NCBI GenBank assembly: GCA_020057885.1
Contig: JAGVEX010000013.1
Span: forward strand, 1-41,256
Source: a bacterium
Lineage (GTDB): Bacteria > Patescibacteriota > Patescibacteriia > Veblenbacterales > UBA10138
Length of the DNA stretch: 41,256 nt
Direction of reading: 5' to 3'
Shown here: positions 1 through 7,451 of the stretch, piece after piece
How positions within the stretch are numbered: the first letter of the stretch is position 1
How the letters are laid out: every line of letters begins with the position of its first letter
Translations under genes and position numbers: made by a program
Notes under the pieces: model-generated
What the model was told of the DNA's origin: nothing
What the model saw: the letters and a program-made list of their open reading frames with translations, nothing else
Databases searched by the model: none

Positions 1-66
1 ACCCACAGCGTTGTCAGCGAATCAATCATCCGTAACTACATTAAGAATCAAAAACAAGACCGTTAA
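1..66 (+). CDS. C-terminal tail of probable IS200/IS605-type transposase (TnpA), truncated by window edge
   Basis: Frame 1 is open from base 1 to a TAA at 64-66 and reads THSVVSESIIRNYIKNQ plus a short basic tail. Y1-type TnpA proteins commonly end in a pattern like vs.e.i..YI..Q, which this resembles. A hairpin follows the stop codon directly, as at the ends of IS200/IS605 elements. Only 21 residues are visible and no catalytic residue can be seen, so the family call rests on a short motif and on context. The tail of some other small protein is the alternative. Confidence 0.4.
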   Translation, partial: THSVVSESIIRNYIKNQKQDR

Positions 67-90
67 TACTGCGGGCTTTAGACCGCAGTA
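67..90. terminator. Hairpin after the transposase tail (terminator or IS end)
   Basis: TACTGCGG and CCGCAGTA form a perfect 8-bp stem around an 8-nt loop, followed by AT-rich sequence without a clean T run. It may terminate the upstream gene or be the subterminal palindrome of an IS200/IS605 right end. Confidence 0.5.
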
Positions 91-131
91 ATTTATTATC
101 AATAGATTTTAATTATTAAAAAATTAAACAT

Positions 132-2198
132 ATGGGTACAGCTATACCAAATAAAACTCAGACTAAGGTAAAAATAGGTACAACTACAAATACCATACTA
201 GCTGTGGCAGCAATGGTATTTTTTATTGGCAGTGCGGTGGCCGCTATGGTAGCACCAATAATTGCTGATGACGATATTAATCGACCCTTAATCACGCGTA
301 CTCTTACTGTGGCTAAAAATGGCTCTGGTAAAGTATACAGTACGCCCACGGCTATTTTTTGTGGCTCAGTGTGCAAATTTTCATTTATGTACAACACACG
401 AGTTTCATTAACAGTTATTGCCGAACCAGGCGCAACTTTTGTTGGTTGGGGTGGAGCATGTACTGGAACTAGTAATATATGTAGTGTATTGATGGGTAAT
501 AATTTAAATGTGGTAGCTAATTTTACTAACTATCAACCAACTTTAAGTGTATCTAAATCTGGTACGGGTACCGGTTTAGTTGTGAGTAATGATGTGCCAG
601 GAATTATACCTAAGATTAATTGTGGATCAACTTGTAGTGCTTCTTATGCTATTGGAACGACTGTTACTTTAACAGCCCGACCGGATACAGGATCAATTTT
701 TACTAGTTGGTCTGGATGTAATAGTGTAGCTGGTATGAACTGTACTGTATCTATGCAGTCTAGTACCTATGTTACAGCAACATTCACTAGACCAACCAAC
801 TACAGTTTAAGTTTACTAGTAACACCAAGTGTCGTTGGTGGTTATGTAACAATTAATCCTGGTAATATAAAATGTGATTCTTTGGGATGCAATGGTATCT
901 TGTTTACTACTGGTACTCAATTAACATTTACAGCCTCACCTAACCTAGGATATATGTTTAGTTGGGGTGGAGACTTAGCAAATTGTACAGGACCAACTTG
1001 TAATCTCACTATGAATAATAATAAATATGCTACCATAGTGTTTACACCTAAGCCTGTTACTGTATCAGTTGAAAAATCGGGGCAAGGATCGGTAGCAAGT
1101 AATCCCATTGGTATTAATTGTGGTACTAGTTGTTCAGCTTCATTCCCTCGTACTGTGATTGGGCAGGTTACATTGACCGCAACTCCAGCTGTGGGGTACG
1201 AATTTATAGGATGGAATACCGCTTGCAGCCCTGGAACAGCACTGTATATATGTAGCGTAGTAGCCACTGATGGGCAAGAAATGGTGAATGTGACTGCAAC
1301 TTTTAGGGCAATAACTAAACCAATTGTAACTACCGATATTCCGATTGAGATGGGAGACAGCTTTGCCCAATTGGCGGGTGTGGTTGAGCCGAATGGCTCT
1401 ACAACTACAGCCTGGTTTCGTTATCAAAGAGCAACTCCTCCAACGAGTTGTAGTGATACTGATGATTTTGGCATTAAAACATTGGTTACTAATATAGGCA
1501 GCGGTGCTTATAGTGGGTATGTAAATTTTTCTACCAATGTTACAAACTTAGACGCTGGTATAACATATTACTACTGCGCTATAGCACAAAATGCCGGTGG
1601 CACAAGCTATGGTACCATAAGAACATTTAAGGCTGGTGATCGTTTATTTTATGTAACCACTGGTGCGGGATATGGGCTTATTGGTTCAGCTGATCAAAAA
1701 ATTTACTGCAGTTTTAATCATTCAGTTGGAGCTGATAAATGTCGCGCTATGTATTCCATTGGTGCAACCGTTGAATTGTGGGCCCAAATTAGTACTGGTA
1801 CTGATCATGTAGAATGGAATTTTAGTAGTGGTCCATGTCCTTCAGGACAACGCACGTGTAATGTTCCAGTAACGAGTCAGGGCGGAAGTATTTATGTTAC
1901 TATGGTCCCAAGACAAAATGCAAATAATCTAGGGGTTGAAGTTAGTGGAAATGGAGTTGGTATAGTGTTAGATGGATACAATATTCGTTGTGATAAATAT
2001 GGGCGTGGTTGTTACTGGAATTATGGCAGTCCAGCTAATATAACTCTTTACCCAGACTCAGGTTTAGATAGTGTGTTTGTTGGATGGACCGGATGTGATA
2101 ATGTATCTGGCAGCACTTGTACTGTTAGTATGGGATATAATGATATTAAATGGAGGAATATCAAAGCTACATTTGTAAAATCAAATGGCGGTAGTTAA
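132..2198 (+). CDS. Cell-surface protein with six InlB B-type (bacterial Ig-like) repeats
   Basis: This 688-aa protein has an N-terminal hydrophobic segment (about residues 22-45), so it is exported or membrane-anchored. The body is built of about 70-residue repeats of the divergent InlB B-repeat type, each with a Gly-rich start, a cysteine pair, a 'VTLTA.P..G..F.GW' core, more cysteines and a 'V.ATF' end. I count four tandem repeats at about residues 57-395, an FN3-like stretch at about 395-500 ('VEPNG..TTAWFRY', 'GITYYYCAIAQN'), and two more repeats to the C-terminus. Cysteines are regularly placed and probably form disulfides outside the cell. I see no LPXTG or other sorting signal. No Shine-Dalgarno precedes the ATG. 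An adhesion or surface-layer role is inferred from the repeat family. Confidence 0.75.
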   Translation: MGTAIPNKTQTKVKIGTTTNTILAVAAMVFFIGSAVAAMVAPIIADDDINRPLITRTLTVAKNGSGKVYSTPTAIFCGSVCKFSFMYNTRVSLTVIAEPGATFVGWGGACTGTSNICSVLMGNNLNVVANFTNYQPTLSVSKSGTGTGLVVSNDVPGIIPKINCGSTCSASYAIGTTVTLTARPDTGSIFTSWSGCNSVAGMNCTVSMQSSTYVTATFTRPTNYSLSLLVTPSVVGGYVTINPGNIKCDSLGCNGILFTTGTQLTFTASPNLGYMFSWGGDLANCTGPTCNLTMNNNKYATIVFTPKPVTVSVEKSGQGSVASNPIGINCGTSCSASFPRTVIGQVTLTATPAVGYEFIGWNTACSPGTALYICSVVATDGQEMVNVTATFRAITKPIVTTDIPIEMGDSFAQLAGVVEPNGSTTTAWFRYQRATPPTSCSDTDDFGIKTLVTNIGSGAYSGYVNFSTNVTNLDAGITYYYCAIAQNAGGTSYGTIRTFKAGDRLFYVTTGAGYGLIGSADQKIYCSFNHSVGADKCRAMYSIGATVELWAQISTGTDHVEWNFSSGPCPSGQRTCNVPVTSQGGSIYVTMVPRQNANNLGVEVSGNGVGIVLDGYNIRCDKYGRGCYWNYGSPANITLYPDSGLDSVFVGWTGCDNVSGSTCTVSMGYNDIKWRNIKATFVKSNGGS

Positions 2199-2222
2199 TT
2201 AAGTTATTTGGTTATACACAAT

Positions 2223-2252
2223 AAACTCCTCCCTAAAAGTAGGGAGGAGTTT
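2223..2252 (+). terminator. Intrinsic terminator-like hairpin
   Basis: AAACTCCTCCCT and AGGGAGGAGTTT form a perfect 12-bp stem with a 6-nt loop just after the repeat-protein gene. No strong T tract follows. Confidence 0.7.
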
Positions 2253-2310
2253 AGTTATAGGATTTGGTAGTATATAAAAAGTGAAAGAATATGTAATATT
2301 TAACGTTTAG

Positions 2311-2316
2311 TATAAT
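2311..2316 (+). promoter_or_regulatory. -10 box for the cupredoxin-like gene
   Basis: TATAAT lies 44 nt before the ATG at 2361. I see no convincing -35 box at 17 nt, so this is a weak call based on the perfect -10 box after a terminator. Confidence 0.35.
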
Positions 2317-2360
2317 GTATGGTCTAAAACCTAACTTAAGCTAATTATTAACCTATTTTT

Positions 2361-3314
2361 ATGTCACAACGTCTCAAACTAATGTTAGTGGTAGTAGTGG
2401 CTTTGGTAGTGGCCTTGCCAGTGCTGGCAGATAACACCAATACAAACTCCAACACTAATGTTAATACCAATACTTCCACCCCACCTGTTTTTAGGCAACG
2501 TTCTATTTATTTATACAAAGCTACACTTACAGCCATCAGCGGCAACACTTTAACAGTCACAGCCAAAAGCAAAACTTATACTGTAAATGTAACAGATAAA
2601 ACAAAATTGTTGCGCAATTTTGGTTCCAAGTCCAACTTAGCGGAATTTAGCGTGGGCAATATTTTGCAAGTTCACGGCAGGTTAACCAGCGAAAATGTAA
2701 TAGACGCAAAAATTATCCGCAACACTTCTATTCAAAAGCGTCGCGCTACTTTCACTGGACTTGTTGACAGTGTAGATGTCACAGCGCAAAAGTTCGTGCT
2801 AAAACCTAATTCACGCACCACCATAACAGTTAGTGTAACTACTGATACTAAAATCGCTCAAAAAGGTGTAGTTAAGACCTTTGCCGACTTGGCGCTGGCC
2901 ACAAAAGTAACAGCCTCTGGTATGTGGGATAAGAGCAATAATACCCTTACGGAAGTTACTAAAATTAATATTTTAACTACCCGTAAAGAGGTAAAAAAGA
3001 ACGAGGACAAAGATGTAATCAGTGGCACTGCTAATATATCCATAACTGCCAATGGTTTTAATCCAAAAGAAATCAAGATAACTAAAGGCACAAAAGTTAT
3101 TTTTACCAACAATGATACTACCCAGCATTGGCCGGCTTCTGGTCCACATCCCGCTCATACGCTTTATCCAGGCTTTGATGCTTTGAAAGGCTTGGCTCAG
3201 GGTGAAACCTATACTTTTACTTTTGATAAGGTTGGCGAGTGGCCATATCATGATCACTTGAATCCGAGTGTGACTGGCAAGATAAAAGTAGTTGAACCTA
3301 AAACCACGCCTTAA
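2361..3314 (+). CDS. Secreted protein with OB-like (DUF5666-type) region and C-terminal cupredoxin-like domain
   Basis: The 317-aa product begins with a clear signal peptide ending near 'LPVLADN', then an Asn/Thr-rich spacer. About residues 50-200 hold two beta-rich segments like DUF5666 ('ATLTAISGNTLTVTAKSKTYTV', then 'FTGLVDSVDVTAQKFVL'). About residues 225-312 are cupredoxin-like: 'GFNPKEIKITKGTKVIFTNND', then 'TTQHWPASGPHPAHTLYPG' and 'GEWPYHDHLNPSVTGKIKV'. The usual copper-binding C-x2-3-H-x3-4-M ligand loop is absent: the position of Cys is Asp within YHDHLNP. Several other His residues remain, so another metal site is possible. It sits alone between two terminators. Function unknown; extracytoplasmic metal handling is an inference. 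Confidence 0.7.
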   Translation: MSQRLKLMLVVVVALVVALPVLADNTNTNSNTNVNTNTSTPPVFRQRSIYLYKATLTAISGNTLTVTAKSKTYTVNVTDKTKLLRNFGSKSNLAEFSVGNILQVHGRLTSENVIDAKIIRNTSIQKRRATFTGLVDSVDVTAQKFVLKPNSRTTITVSVTTDTKIAQKGVVKTFADLALATKVTASGMWDKSNNTLTEVTKINILTTRKEVKKNEDKDVISGTANISITANGFNPKEIKITKGTKVIFTNNDTTQHWPASGPHPAHTLYPGFDALKGLAQGETYTFTFDKVGEWPYHDHLNPSVTGKIKVVEPKTTP

Positions 3315-3337
3315 GGATAGTAAGAATAATTAGTTAT

Positions 3338-3371
3338 AAAACCCTTCCCCGTTGCCACGGAGAGGGGTTTT
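3338..3371 (+). terminator. Intrinsic terminator after the cupredoxin-like gene
   Basis: AAAACCCTTCCCC pairs with GGAGAGGGGTTTT (one mismatch, one G-T) around a short loop, 23 nt after the stop. Confidence 0.75.
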
Positions 3372-3393
3372 AGCTATACTGTTTTTGTTTGAA

Positions 3394-3467
3394 CGGGGTG
3401 TAGTATACCGGTAGTACACACGCTTCGGGTGCGTGTAGACTGGGTTCAATTCCCAGCACCCCGACCA
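3394..3467 (+). tRNA. tRNA-Pro (anticodon CGG), CCA encoded
   Basis: The acceptor strands CGGGGTG and CACCCCG pair fully and are followed by A and an encoded CCA. The anticodon stem CACGC/GCGTG holds the loop TTCGGGT with anticodon CGG (proline CCG codon). The T arm is CTGGG-TTCAATT-CCCAG. The D arm GTAT/GTAC is short but pairs with one G-T. All parts fit a 74-nt cloverleaf. Confidence 0.93.
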
Positions 3468-3504
3468 TACAAATGCGTCAGTATTTTTACTGACGCATTT
3501 GTAT
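3467..3504 (+). terminator. Strong hairpin directly after tRNA-Pro
   Basis: A perfect 17-bp stem (starting ATACAAATGCGTCAGTA) with a TTTT loop begins at the last base of the encoded CCA. It is probably the tRNA terminator and also marks the 3' processing boundary. There is no T run after the stem, but T-rich sequence follows. Confidence 0.7.
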
Positions 3505-3660
3505 TTCTGTGATAGTATGGGAATTGAAGGGCGCGAGTAGAAGCCGAGTTGGCGTAGGCTTCTGTGTGTAGCGCCCAGGCCACGAGTCGGAGCGAGTGGA
3601 ATTCCCTGCCTGCCGTAGGCATGGCCAGCACCCCGACCAACTTAAAATTTTAATCAAACT
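3505..3660. repeat. Degenerate spacer ending in a 15-nt copy of the tRNA-Pro 3' end
   Basis: The string CCAGCACCCCGACCA at 3625-3639 repeats the last bases of the tRNA (3453-3467). Just before it lies TGCCTGCCGTAGGCA, a relative of the TGCCTGCCGG palindromes seen elsewhere in the window. At 3518-3527 GGGAATTGAA is the reverse complement of the tRNA T-loop region. No full second cloverleaf can be drawn. The two overlapping minus-strand ORFs here have no convincing start or composition. It reads as debris of a tRNA-end duplication or insertion. Confidence 0.55.
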
Positions 3661-3701
3661 GTCTGCCGGCAGTAATTCGGCGGATGTAATTATAAGTAAA
3701 A

Positions 3702-4097
3702 ATGAACACATATAATTGGTATTCACAACTAATAAAACCATCTTGGTCGCCGCCCTCTTGGCTTTTTGGGCCAGTTTGGACGTTTCTTTATATTTTAATT
3801 ACTATTTCTTTTGGTAAAGTATTTTTGATGGCTTGGAAAAAAGAAATTGCACTTGTAGTCGCACTGCCCTTCATCCTCAATCTGATTTTTAATTTTGCGT
3901 TTACACCTTTACAATTTGGACTCAAAAACAACCTTCTCGCGGCGATTGATATTCTACTCGTTCTTAGTACGCTTATTTGGGCGATGGTGGCTATTTACCC
4001 ACATGCGCGCTGGGTCACTTACATTCAAATTCCGTATTTAATTTGGGTTTTATTTGCGACTATTTTGCAGTTAACCATCACTTATCTTAATCGTTAA
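3702..4097 (+). CDS. tspO: TspO/MBR family membrane protein
   Basis: The 131-aa product carries TspO/MBR features: 'WYSQLIKPSWSPPSWLFGPVWTFLYILI' at the N-terminus (the WxPPxWxFxxVWTxLY signature), about five hydrophobic helices, many tryptophans, and 'LNLIFNFAFTPLQF' matching the usual N..wn..FF region. TspO proteins bind porphyrins and related ligands in the membrane and are linked to stress and light responses. It is shorter than typical TspO (about 155-160 aa), mostly in loops. The next gene starts 4 nt after its stop, so the two are probably co-transcribed. The ligand cannot be told from sequence. Confidence 0.88.
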   Translation: MNTYNWYSQLIKPSWSPPSWLFGPVWTFLYILITISFGKVFLMAWKKEIALVVALPFILNLIFNFAFTPLQFGLKNNLLAAIDILLVLSTLIWAMVAIYPHARWVTYIQIPYLIWVLFATILQLTITYLNR

Positions 4098-4101
4098 TAG
4101 C

Positions 4102-4443
4102 ATGCGTGTATGGGACATACACCCAAAGTATCTTTGTCGTAAACACTTGCTCGCTGAACACAGGGAGCTTCATGGGCTTTGGAATATTTTAACAAAACAT
4201 AAAGGTAAGGGTGGATATTCGCGTCATCCCGAGACCCTGCGTTGGGTGGGAAAAGAAAAAGTGCTTTATTTGAGGCATGAAGGTTTGGTGAAAGAATTTA
4301 ACAAACGCGGCTACCAACATCTTTCCCCGCTTAATAAACGCTTTATCACCGGATCAAGTAGGCAAAAAGTTTTTATTAATACTATTAAAGAGCAAAAAAT
4401 CATCTTGAAAAATAAGCCTTGTGAGTGTCGCCTACATATTTAA
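4102..4443 (+). CDS. Pyrimidine dimer DNA glycosylase (T4 endonuclease V-like family)
   Basis: The 113-aa protein starts 'MRVWDIHPKYLCRKHLLAEHRELHGLWNIL', the diagnostic opening of the Pyr_excise (T4 DenV-like) family. The Glu in 'AEHRE' matches the catalytic glutamate of T4 endonuclease V. Later motifs ('YSRHPETLRWVG', 'LYLRHEGLVKEFNKRGY') also fit the bacterial branch of this family. Such enzymes excise UV-induced cyclobutane dimers by glycosylase plus AP-lyase chemistry. Length is normal for the short bacterial version. It lies 4 nt downstream of tspO, giving a two-gene unit in which both families have links to light. Confidence 0.85.
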   Translation: MRVWDIHPKYLCRKHLLAEHRELHGLWNILTKHKGKGGYSRHPETLRWVGKEKVLYLRHEGLVKEFNKRGYQHLSPLNKRFITGSSRQKVFINTIKEQKIILKNKPCECRLHI

Positions 4444-4529
4444 AATAGATAGGACAAGGAAACCTGTCTACTGGTAGGTAGGCTGATACAGCCTCCAGAT
4501 TTGCCAAAATGTAGCCTAAGTAAAACCAT

Positions 4530-4535
4530 TATAAT
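4530..4535 (+). promoter_or_regulatory. -10 box of greA; predicted leaderless transcript
   Basis: A perfect TATAAT is followed by exactly 6 nt and then the greA ATG, so the normal start point falls on the start codon. No Shine-Dalgarno is possible. A TTGCCA lies 23 nt upstream, too far for a canonical -35. Confidence 0.6.
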
Positions 4536-4541
4536 TGCTAA

Positions 4542-5042
4542 ATGCAAGTTCCAAAAAGAAAATCCGGTAAGTATACCAATTTAAAAACAGACCCTCACAT
4601 TACGCAGGCTAAATTTGACGAACTCAAAAACATTTTAGAAAAATTAAAAAAAGTCAGCCGACCGAGGGCGATTGAGGAATCCAAGAGATTGGCTGAGATG
4701 GGAGATTTTTCCGAGAACGCCGCTTACTCAATGGCTAAGGGGCGCTTGCGGGCTATAAACGAGCAGATTTTGGAGTTGCAAGATCAATTAAAGAACGCGC
4801 GCATAATTAATCTGGACAAAAATATAGAAACAGTTCAGTTGGGCCACAAAGTAACTATTGCCACAGAAGGCAAACAAAAAACATATTTAATACTTGGTTC
4901 CGCAGAAACAAATCCGACCAAAGGTATAATTTCTCACCATTCGCCAATTGGCTCTGCTTTAATGGGTCGTAGCATCGGGGATAAAGTAAAAATCCAGCAA
5001 GCTGATAAAGCCGTTGAGTACGAAATAGTTAACATAGAATGA
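4542..5042 (+). CDS. greA: Transcription elongation factor GreA/GreB
   Basis: The 166-aa product has the two-domain Gre layout. The N-terminal coiled coil (about residues 20-85) has the tip motif 'GDFSENAAY', whose acidic residues reach into the RNA polymerase secondary channel to stimulate transcript cleavage. The C-terminal FKBP-like domain has 'SPIGSALMGRSIGDKVKI'. Length is normal (about 158 aa), with a short basic N-terminal addition. It is transcribed alone: a -10 box 6 nt before its ATG and a hairpin terminator after it. The stop codon is TGA, which shows UGA is not reassigned. Confidence 0.95.
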   Translation: MQVPKRKSGKYTNLKTDPHITQAKFDELKNILEKLKKVSRPRAIEESKRLAEMGDFSENAAYSMAKGRLRAINEQILELQDQLKNARIINLDKNIETVQLGHKVTIATEGKQKTYLILGSAETNPTKGIISHHSPIGSALMGRSIGDKVKIQQADKAVEYEIVNIE

Positions 5043-5062
5043 AACGTATCATAACTTTTTAT

Positions 5063-5092
5063 TACTTTCCTACTTGCCTAAGTAGGAAAGTA
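5063..5092 (+). terminator. Terminator of greA
   Basis: TACTTTCCTACTT and AAGTAGGAAAGTA form a perfect 13-bp stem with loop GCCT, followed by GTTTT. Confidence 0.8.
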
Positions 5093-5137
5093 GTTTTGGG
5101 ATATGCTGTTTAAATATAAACGTATTTATTAAATTAT

Positions 5138-5164
5138 AAAAACCCCGCTTATCGCGGGGTTTTT
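5138..5164. terminator. Bidirectional terminator between greA and the 112-aa gene
   Basis: AAAAACCCCGC and GCGGGGTTTTT form an 11-bp stem with a 5-nt loop. A/T tracts on both sides make it work in both directions. It lies 12 nt from the end of the minus-strand gene. Confidence 0.88.
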
Positions 5165-5176
5165 GAAATAGCAGAT

Positions 5177-5515
5177 TTATATTTTCTCAATTGATTTATA
5201 ATTTTCAAAACTATCATTAAGAACAGCTAATGCACTACTGGATTCATCTCGTATATTTTCATCTGACGATGAGGTAAGTGGAGTAACCTTTTCTTTTAAA
5301 GCTTCAATAAGCGGTAACATCTCTTTTTCATTGCGCTTGGCGCGTTCTTCTTTCAAAAAATCTGAAATTATAATTCCGAGCGATTTTTTTTCGCCCTTCA
5401 AGTCGTCTTCTGTATCAATTACCACATCAGCTTCCCACTTAGTGACAAGTTTATCAGCTATATCTTCAGGTGATCCAGGTTCAAATTCTATTGGTAGTTT
5501 TCTAGATTCATTCAT
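5177..5515 (-). CDS. Hypothetical acidic cytoplasmic protein (112 aa)
   Basis: I do not recognise the family. The product is highly charged, with no signal peptide or membrane segment, and has helical stretches ('SDFLKEERAKRNEKEMLPLIEALKEKV') that could form a coiled coil or HEAT-like pair. It is probably a real gene: a TTGACA-17-TAAATT promoter lies upstream on its strand and a strong terminator follows its stop. It is divergent from rarA and the two promoters interleave. No Shine-Dalgarno is evident before the ATG. Confidence 0.65.
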   Translation of the reverse strand: MNESRKLPIEFEPGSPEDIADKLVTKWEADVVIDTEDDLKGEKKSLGIIISDFLKEERAKRNEKEMLPLIEALKEKVTPLTSSSDENIRDESSSALAVLNDSFENYKSIEKI

Positions 5516-5553
5516 ATATTTAATAGATAAATTATTACAATTAAGTTTATTAA

Positions 5554-5582
5554 AATTTAGATCTTTTTGGTACTTATGTCAA
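5554..5582 (-). promoter_or_regulatory. Promoter of the 112-aa gene
   Basis: On the minus strand TTGACA (5577-5582) is 17 nt from TAAATT (5554-5559). The ATG is about 38 nt beyond the -10 box. Confidence 0.65.
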
Positions 5583-5594
5583 ACGCGATAGAAG

Positions 5595-5603
5595 TGATAC
5601 AAT
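5595..5603 (+). promoter_or_regulatory. Extended -10 box of rarA; predicted leaderless transcript
   Basis: TGA-TACAAT is an extended -10 element and ends 6 nt before the rarA ATG at 5610, the same distance as at greA and gatB. Confidence 0.6.
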
Positions 5604-5609
5604 AATAAT

Positions 5610-6917
5610 ATGAAGCAAGTTAAATCAACCCTAAACCGTGATTTATTTGATGGCGTTTTGGAAAAACGTTTGCGCGCCGAGGCGCCGCTCGCTGATCGTT
5701 TGCGCCCAGGGACGTGGGAAGAATTTTTTGGCCAAGAAGAAATAATCGGCCTCGGTAAACCATTGCGCCAATTAATTGAGCGCGACGAAGTGCCTTCACT
5801 TATTTTATGGGGCCCGCCCGGTAGTGGTAAAACTACACTGGCAAGATTAATCGCCAATTTAACCAAGTCAGCTTTTGTCCAACTCTCGGCTGTTTCGAGT
5901 GGACTAGACGATTTAAGAAGGGTGGTGGCGGAAGCAGTAGAACGCCGCAAGCTTTATAATACGCGCACAATTTTATTTATTGATGAAATTCACCGTTGGA
6001 GCAAAACTCAACAGGACGCGCTTTTGCCCCAAGTGGAAAGGGGAATAGTAACTCTCATTGGCGCCACTACCGAGAATCCTTCTTTTGAAGTTATTTCCGC
6101 TTTATTATCCCGTAGTCGCGTGGTGGTGTTAAAATCGCTTAATCCGTCATACTTGAAAAAAATTTTACAGCGCGCTTTGCAAGATAAAGACAAAGGTTTA
6201 GGAAACATTAAGGTTGAAGGCGCAGAAAGGGCTCTAGAGCATATAGTGGTTATGGCGAACGGCGATGCGCGCGTGGCGCTTAATACGCTGGAGCTGGCTG
6301 TAAAATCAGCGCGCCAAGGGGACTCGGCCAAATTAGACGAAAATGTTATTAAACAAAGTTTACAGCGTACTCATCTGGTTTATGATAAAGCGGGTGAGGA
6401 ACATTATAATTTAATTTCTGCCCTGCATAAATCATTAAGAGGATCGGATGATAATGCGGCTCTTTATTGGTTGGGACGCATGCTGGAGGCAGGGGAGGAT
6501 CCTTTGTACGTGGCGCGCCGTTTGGTGCGTTTTGCAGCAGAGGACGTAGGTTTGGCCGACCCGCAGGCCTTGGTGCAGGCCACAGCCGCTTTTCAGGCAA
6601 CTCATCAGCTTGGTATGCCGGAATGCAATGTGGTATTAGCACAAGTGGTAGTTTATTTGGCCCGTGCACCTAAATCTAACGCTCTTTATGTGGCTTATGG
6701 TAAAGTACAGGAGGATGTGCAAAAAACTATTAACGAGGGAGTGCCCTTGCATTTGCGCAACGCCCCGACTAAATTAATGAAAGATTTAAACTATGGTGCG
6801 GGATATAAGTACCCGCCTGCCGAAGCCCAACGGCGGGCAGGTAACCCAGATTATAAAAGCAAAGTAGAACAAGATTATCTGCCACCCTCACTTAAAGGAA
6901 AAAAATATCTAACATAA
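5610..6917 (+). CDS. rarA: AAA+ replication-recombination factor RarA/MgsA
   Basis: The 435-aa protein shows the clamp-loader-like AAA+ order: 'PLADRLRPGTWEEFFGQEEIIG' near residue 26, Walker A 'GPPGSGKTT', Walker B 'LFIDEIHRWSKTQQD', sensor 1 'LIGATTENPSFEV', then the RarA C-terminal tetramerisation region ('GSDDNAALYWLGRMLEAGEDPLYVARRLVRFA', 'LHLRNAPTKLMKDLNYGAGYKYP'). RarA acts at stalled replication forks with single-strand binding protein and recombination enzymes. Near the end, 'PPAEAQRRAG' is encoded by a GC-rich palindrome that looks inserted between 'GAGYKY' and 'NPDYKSKVEQDYLP', where homologues have a short turn. Expressed from a leaderless promoter. Confidence 0.95.
   Translation: MKQVKSTLNRDLFDGVLEKRLRAEAPLADRLRPGTWEEFFGQEEIIGLGKPLRQLIERDEVPSLILWGPPGSGKTTLARLIANLTKSAFVQLSAVSSGLDDLRRVVAEAVERRKLYNTRTILFIDEIHRWSKTQQDALLPQVERGIVTLIGATTENPSFEVISALLSRSRVVVLKSLNPSYLKKILQRALQDKDKGLGNIKVEGAERALEHIVVMANGDARVALNTLELAVKSARQGDSAKLDENVIKQSLQRTHLVYDKAGEEHYNLISALHKSLRGSDDNAALYWLGRMLEAGEDPLYVARRLVRFAAEDVGLADPQALVQATAAFQATHQLGMPECNVVLAQVVVYLARAPKSNALYVAYGKVQEDVQKTINEGVPLHLRNAPTKLMKDLNYGAGYKYPPAEAQRRAGNPDYKSKVEQDYLPPSLKGKKYLT
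6816..6841. repeat. Palindromic element inside the rarA reading frame
   Basis: CCTGCC and GGCAGG flank a short GC-rich core within coding sequence. The arms match the palindrome family CCTGCC...GGCAGG found between genes at 6939 and 33984. The reading frame is kept through it. Confidence 0.5.
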
Positions 6918-7030
6918 AATCCTAAATCCCAATATCTACCTGCCTGCCGGTAGGCAGGAATCCTAAACAAATTCAAAACCTAAGTGTCAAAATATTTTAT
7001 CTCATATATTATTTAGGATTTAGAATTTCG
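6918..7030. repeat. Intergenic fold-back repeat (copy 1)
   Basis: Starts with AATCCTAAATCC, contains CTACCTGCCTGCCGG(T)AGGCAGG and AATCCTAAACAA, and ends with the complementary ATTTAGGATTTAGAATTT. The outer arms and the central palindrome both pair. A second copy lies at 33963-34070. Each copy ends just before the start codon of a gene. Confidence 0.7.
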
Positions 7031-7056
7031 AATTTATAATTTAATTTACTTTTATT

Positions 7057-7431
7057 ATGGGTAGTTATATAGAACTAAACGACACCTTGCAATTAACTAC
7101 TGAGCAAGGATTTCCAGCTGAGTTAACATTGGAAAAACATTTAAAACATCCTTTTACAGCCAATGATTTTAGTGGTAAAGTTTTTTCTTTTTACAATAAG
7201 CCTGGAATCAGATTATTTCATCCAGCTCCTGTTAGAGTATTTTTAGTTCACAACCTTAATGGTAAGTGGCTTTATTGGGGGCACGTTCAGATTATTGAAC
7301 AGACTATTGATGCTAATACTAAAACTACTTCGGGTAAGTTCGTTATTATTAAAATCTATACGCCAGAGCACCAGAAATCTGTGAGTATACACGAAGTTGA
7401 TGAGGGTAAAGAATATTTTAATGGTAATTAA
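7057..7431 (+). CDS. Conserved CPR-type hypothetical protein (124 aa)
   Basis: The product has no signal peptide or membrane segment and is rich in beta-type sequence ('PVRVFLVHNLNGKWLYWGHV', 'GKFVIIKIYTPEHQKSVSI'). The start 'MGSYIELNDTLQLTTEQGFP' seems familiar from unnamed Patescibacteria proteins, but I cannot assign a domain. It lies just after a fold-back repeat, has no Shine-Dalgarno, and is followed 20 nt later by another small hypothetical gene, so the two are probably co-transcribed. Function unknown. Confidence 0.65.
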   Translation: MGSYIELNDTLQLTTEQGFPAELTLEKHLKHPFTANDFSGKVFSFYNKPGIRLFHPAPVRVFLVHNLNGKWLYWGHVQIIEQTIDANTKTTSGKFVIIKIYTPEHQKSVSIHEVDEGKEYFNGN

Positions 7432-7451
7432 AAAATAATTTTTTATTATTT

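Noticed and set aside
3505-3640. A second tRNA-Pro gene
   Set aside because: Only the last 15 nt match; no acceptor 5' strand, D arm or anticodon arm can be formed.
3446-3741. Two overlapping minus-strand ORFs (64 and 84 aa) over the tRNA-Pro region
   Set aside because: They cross the tRNA gene and its hairpin, lack good starts and owe part of their length to the repeated tRNA end.
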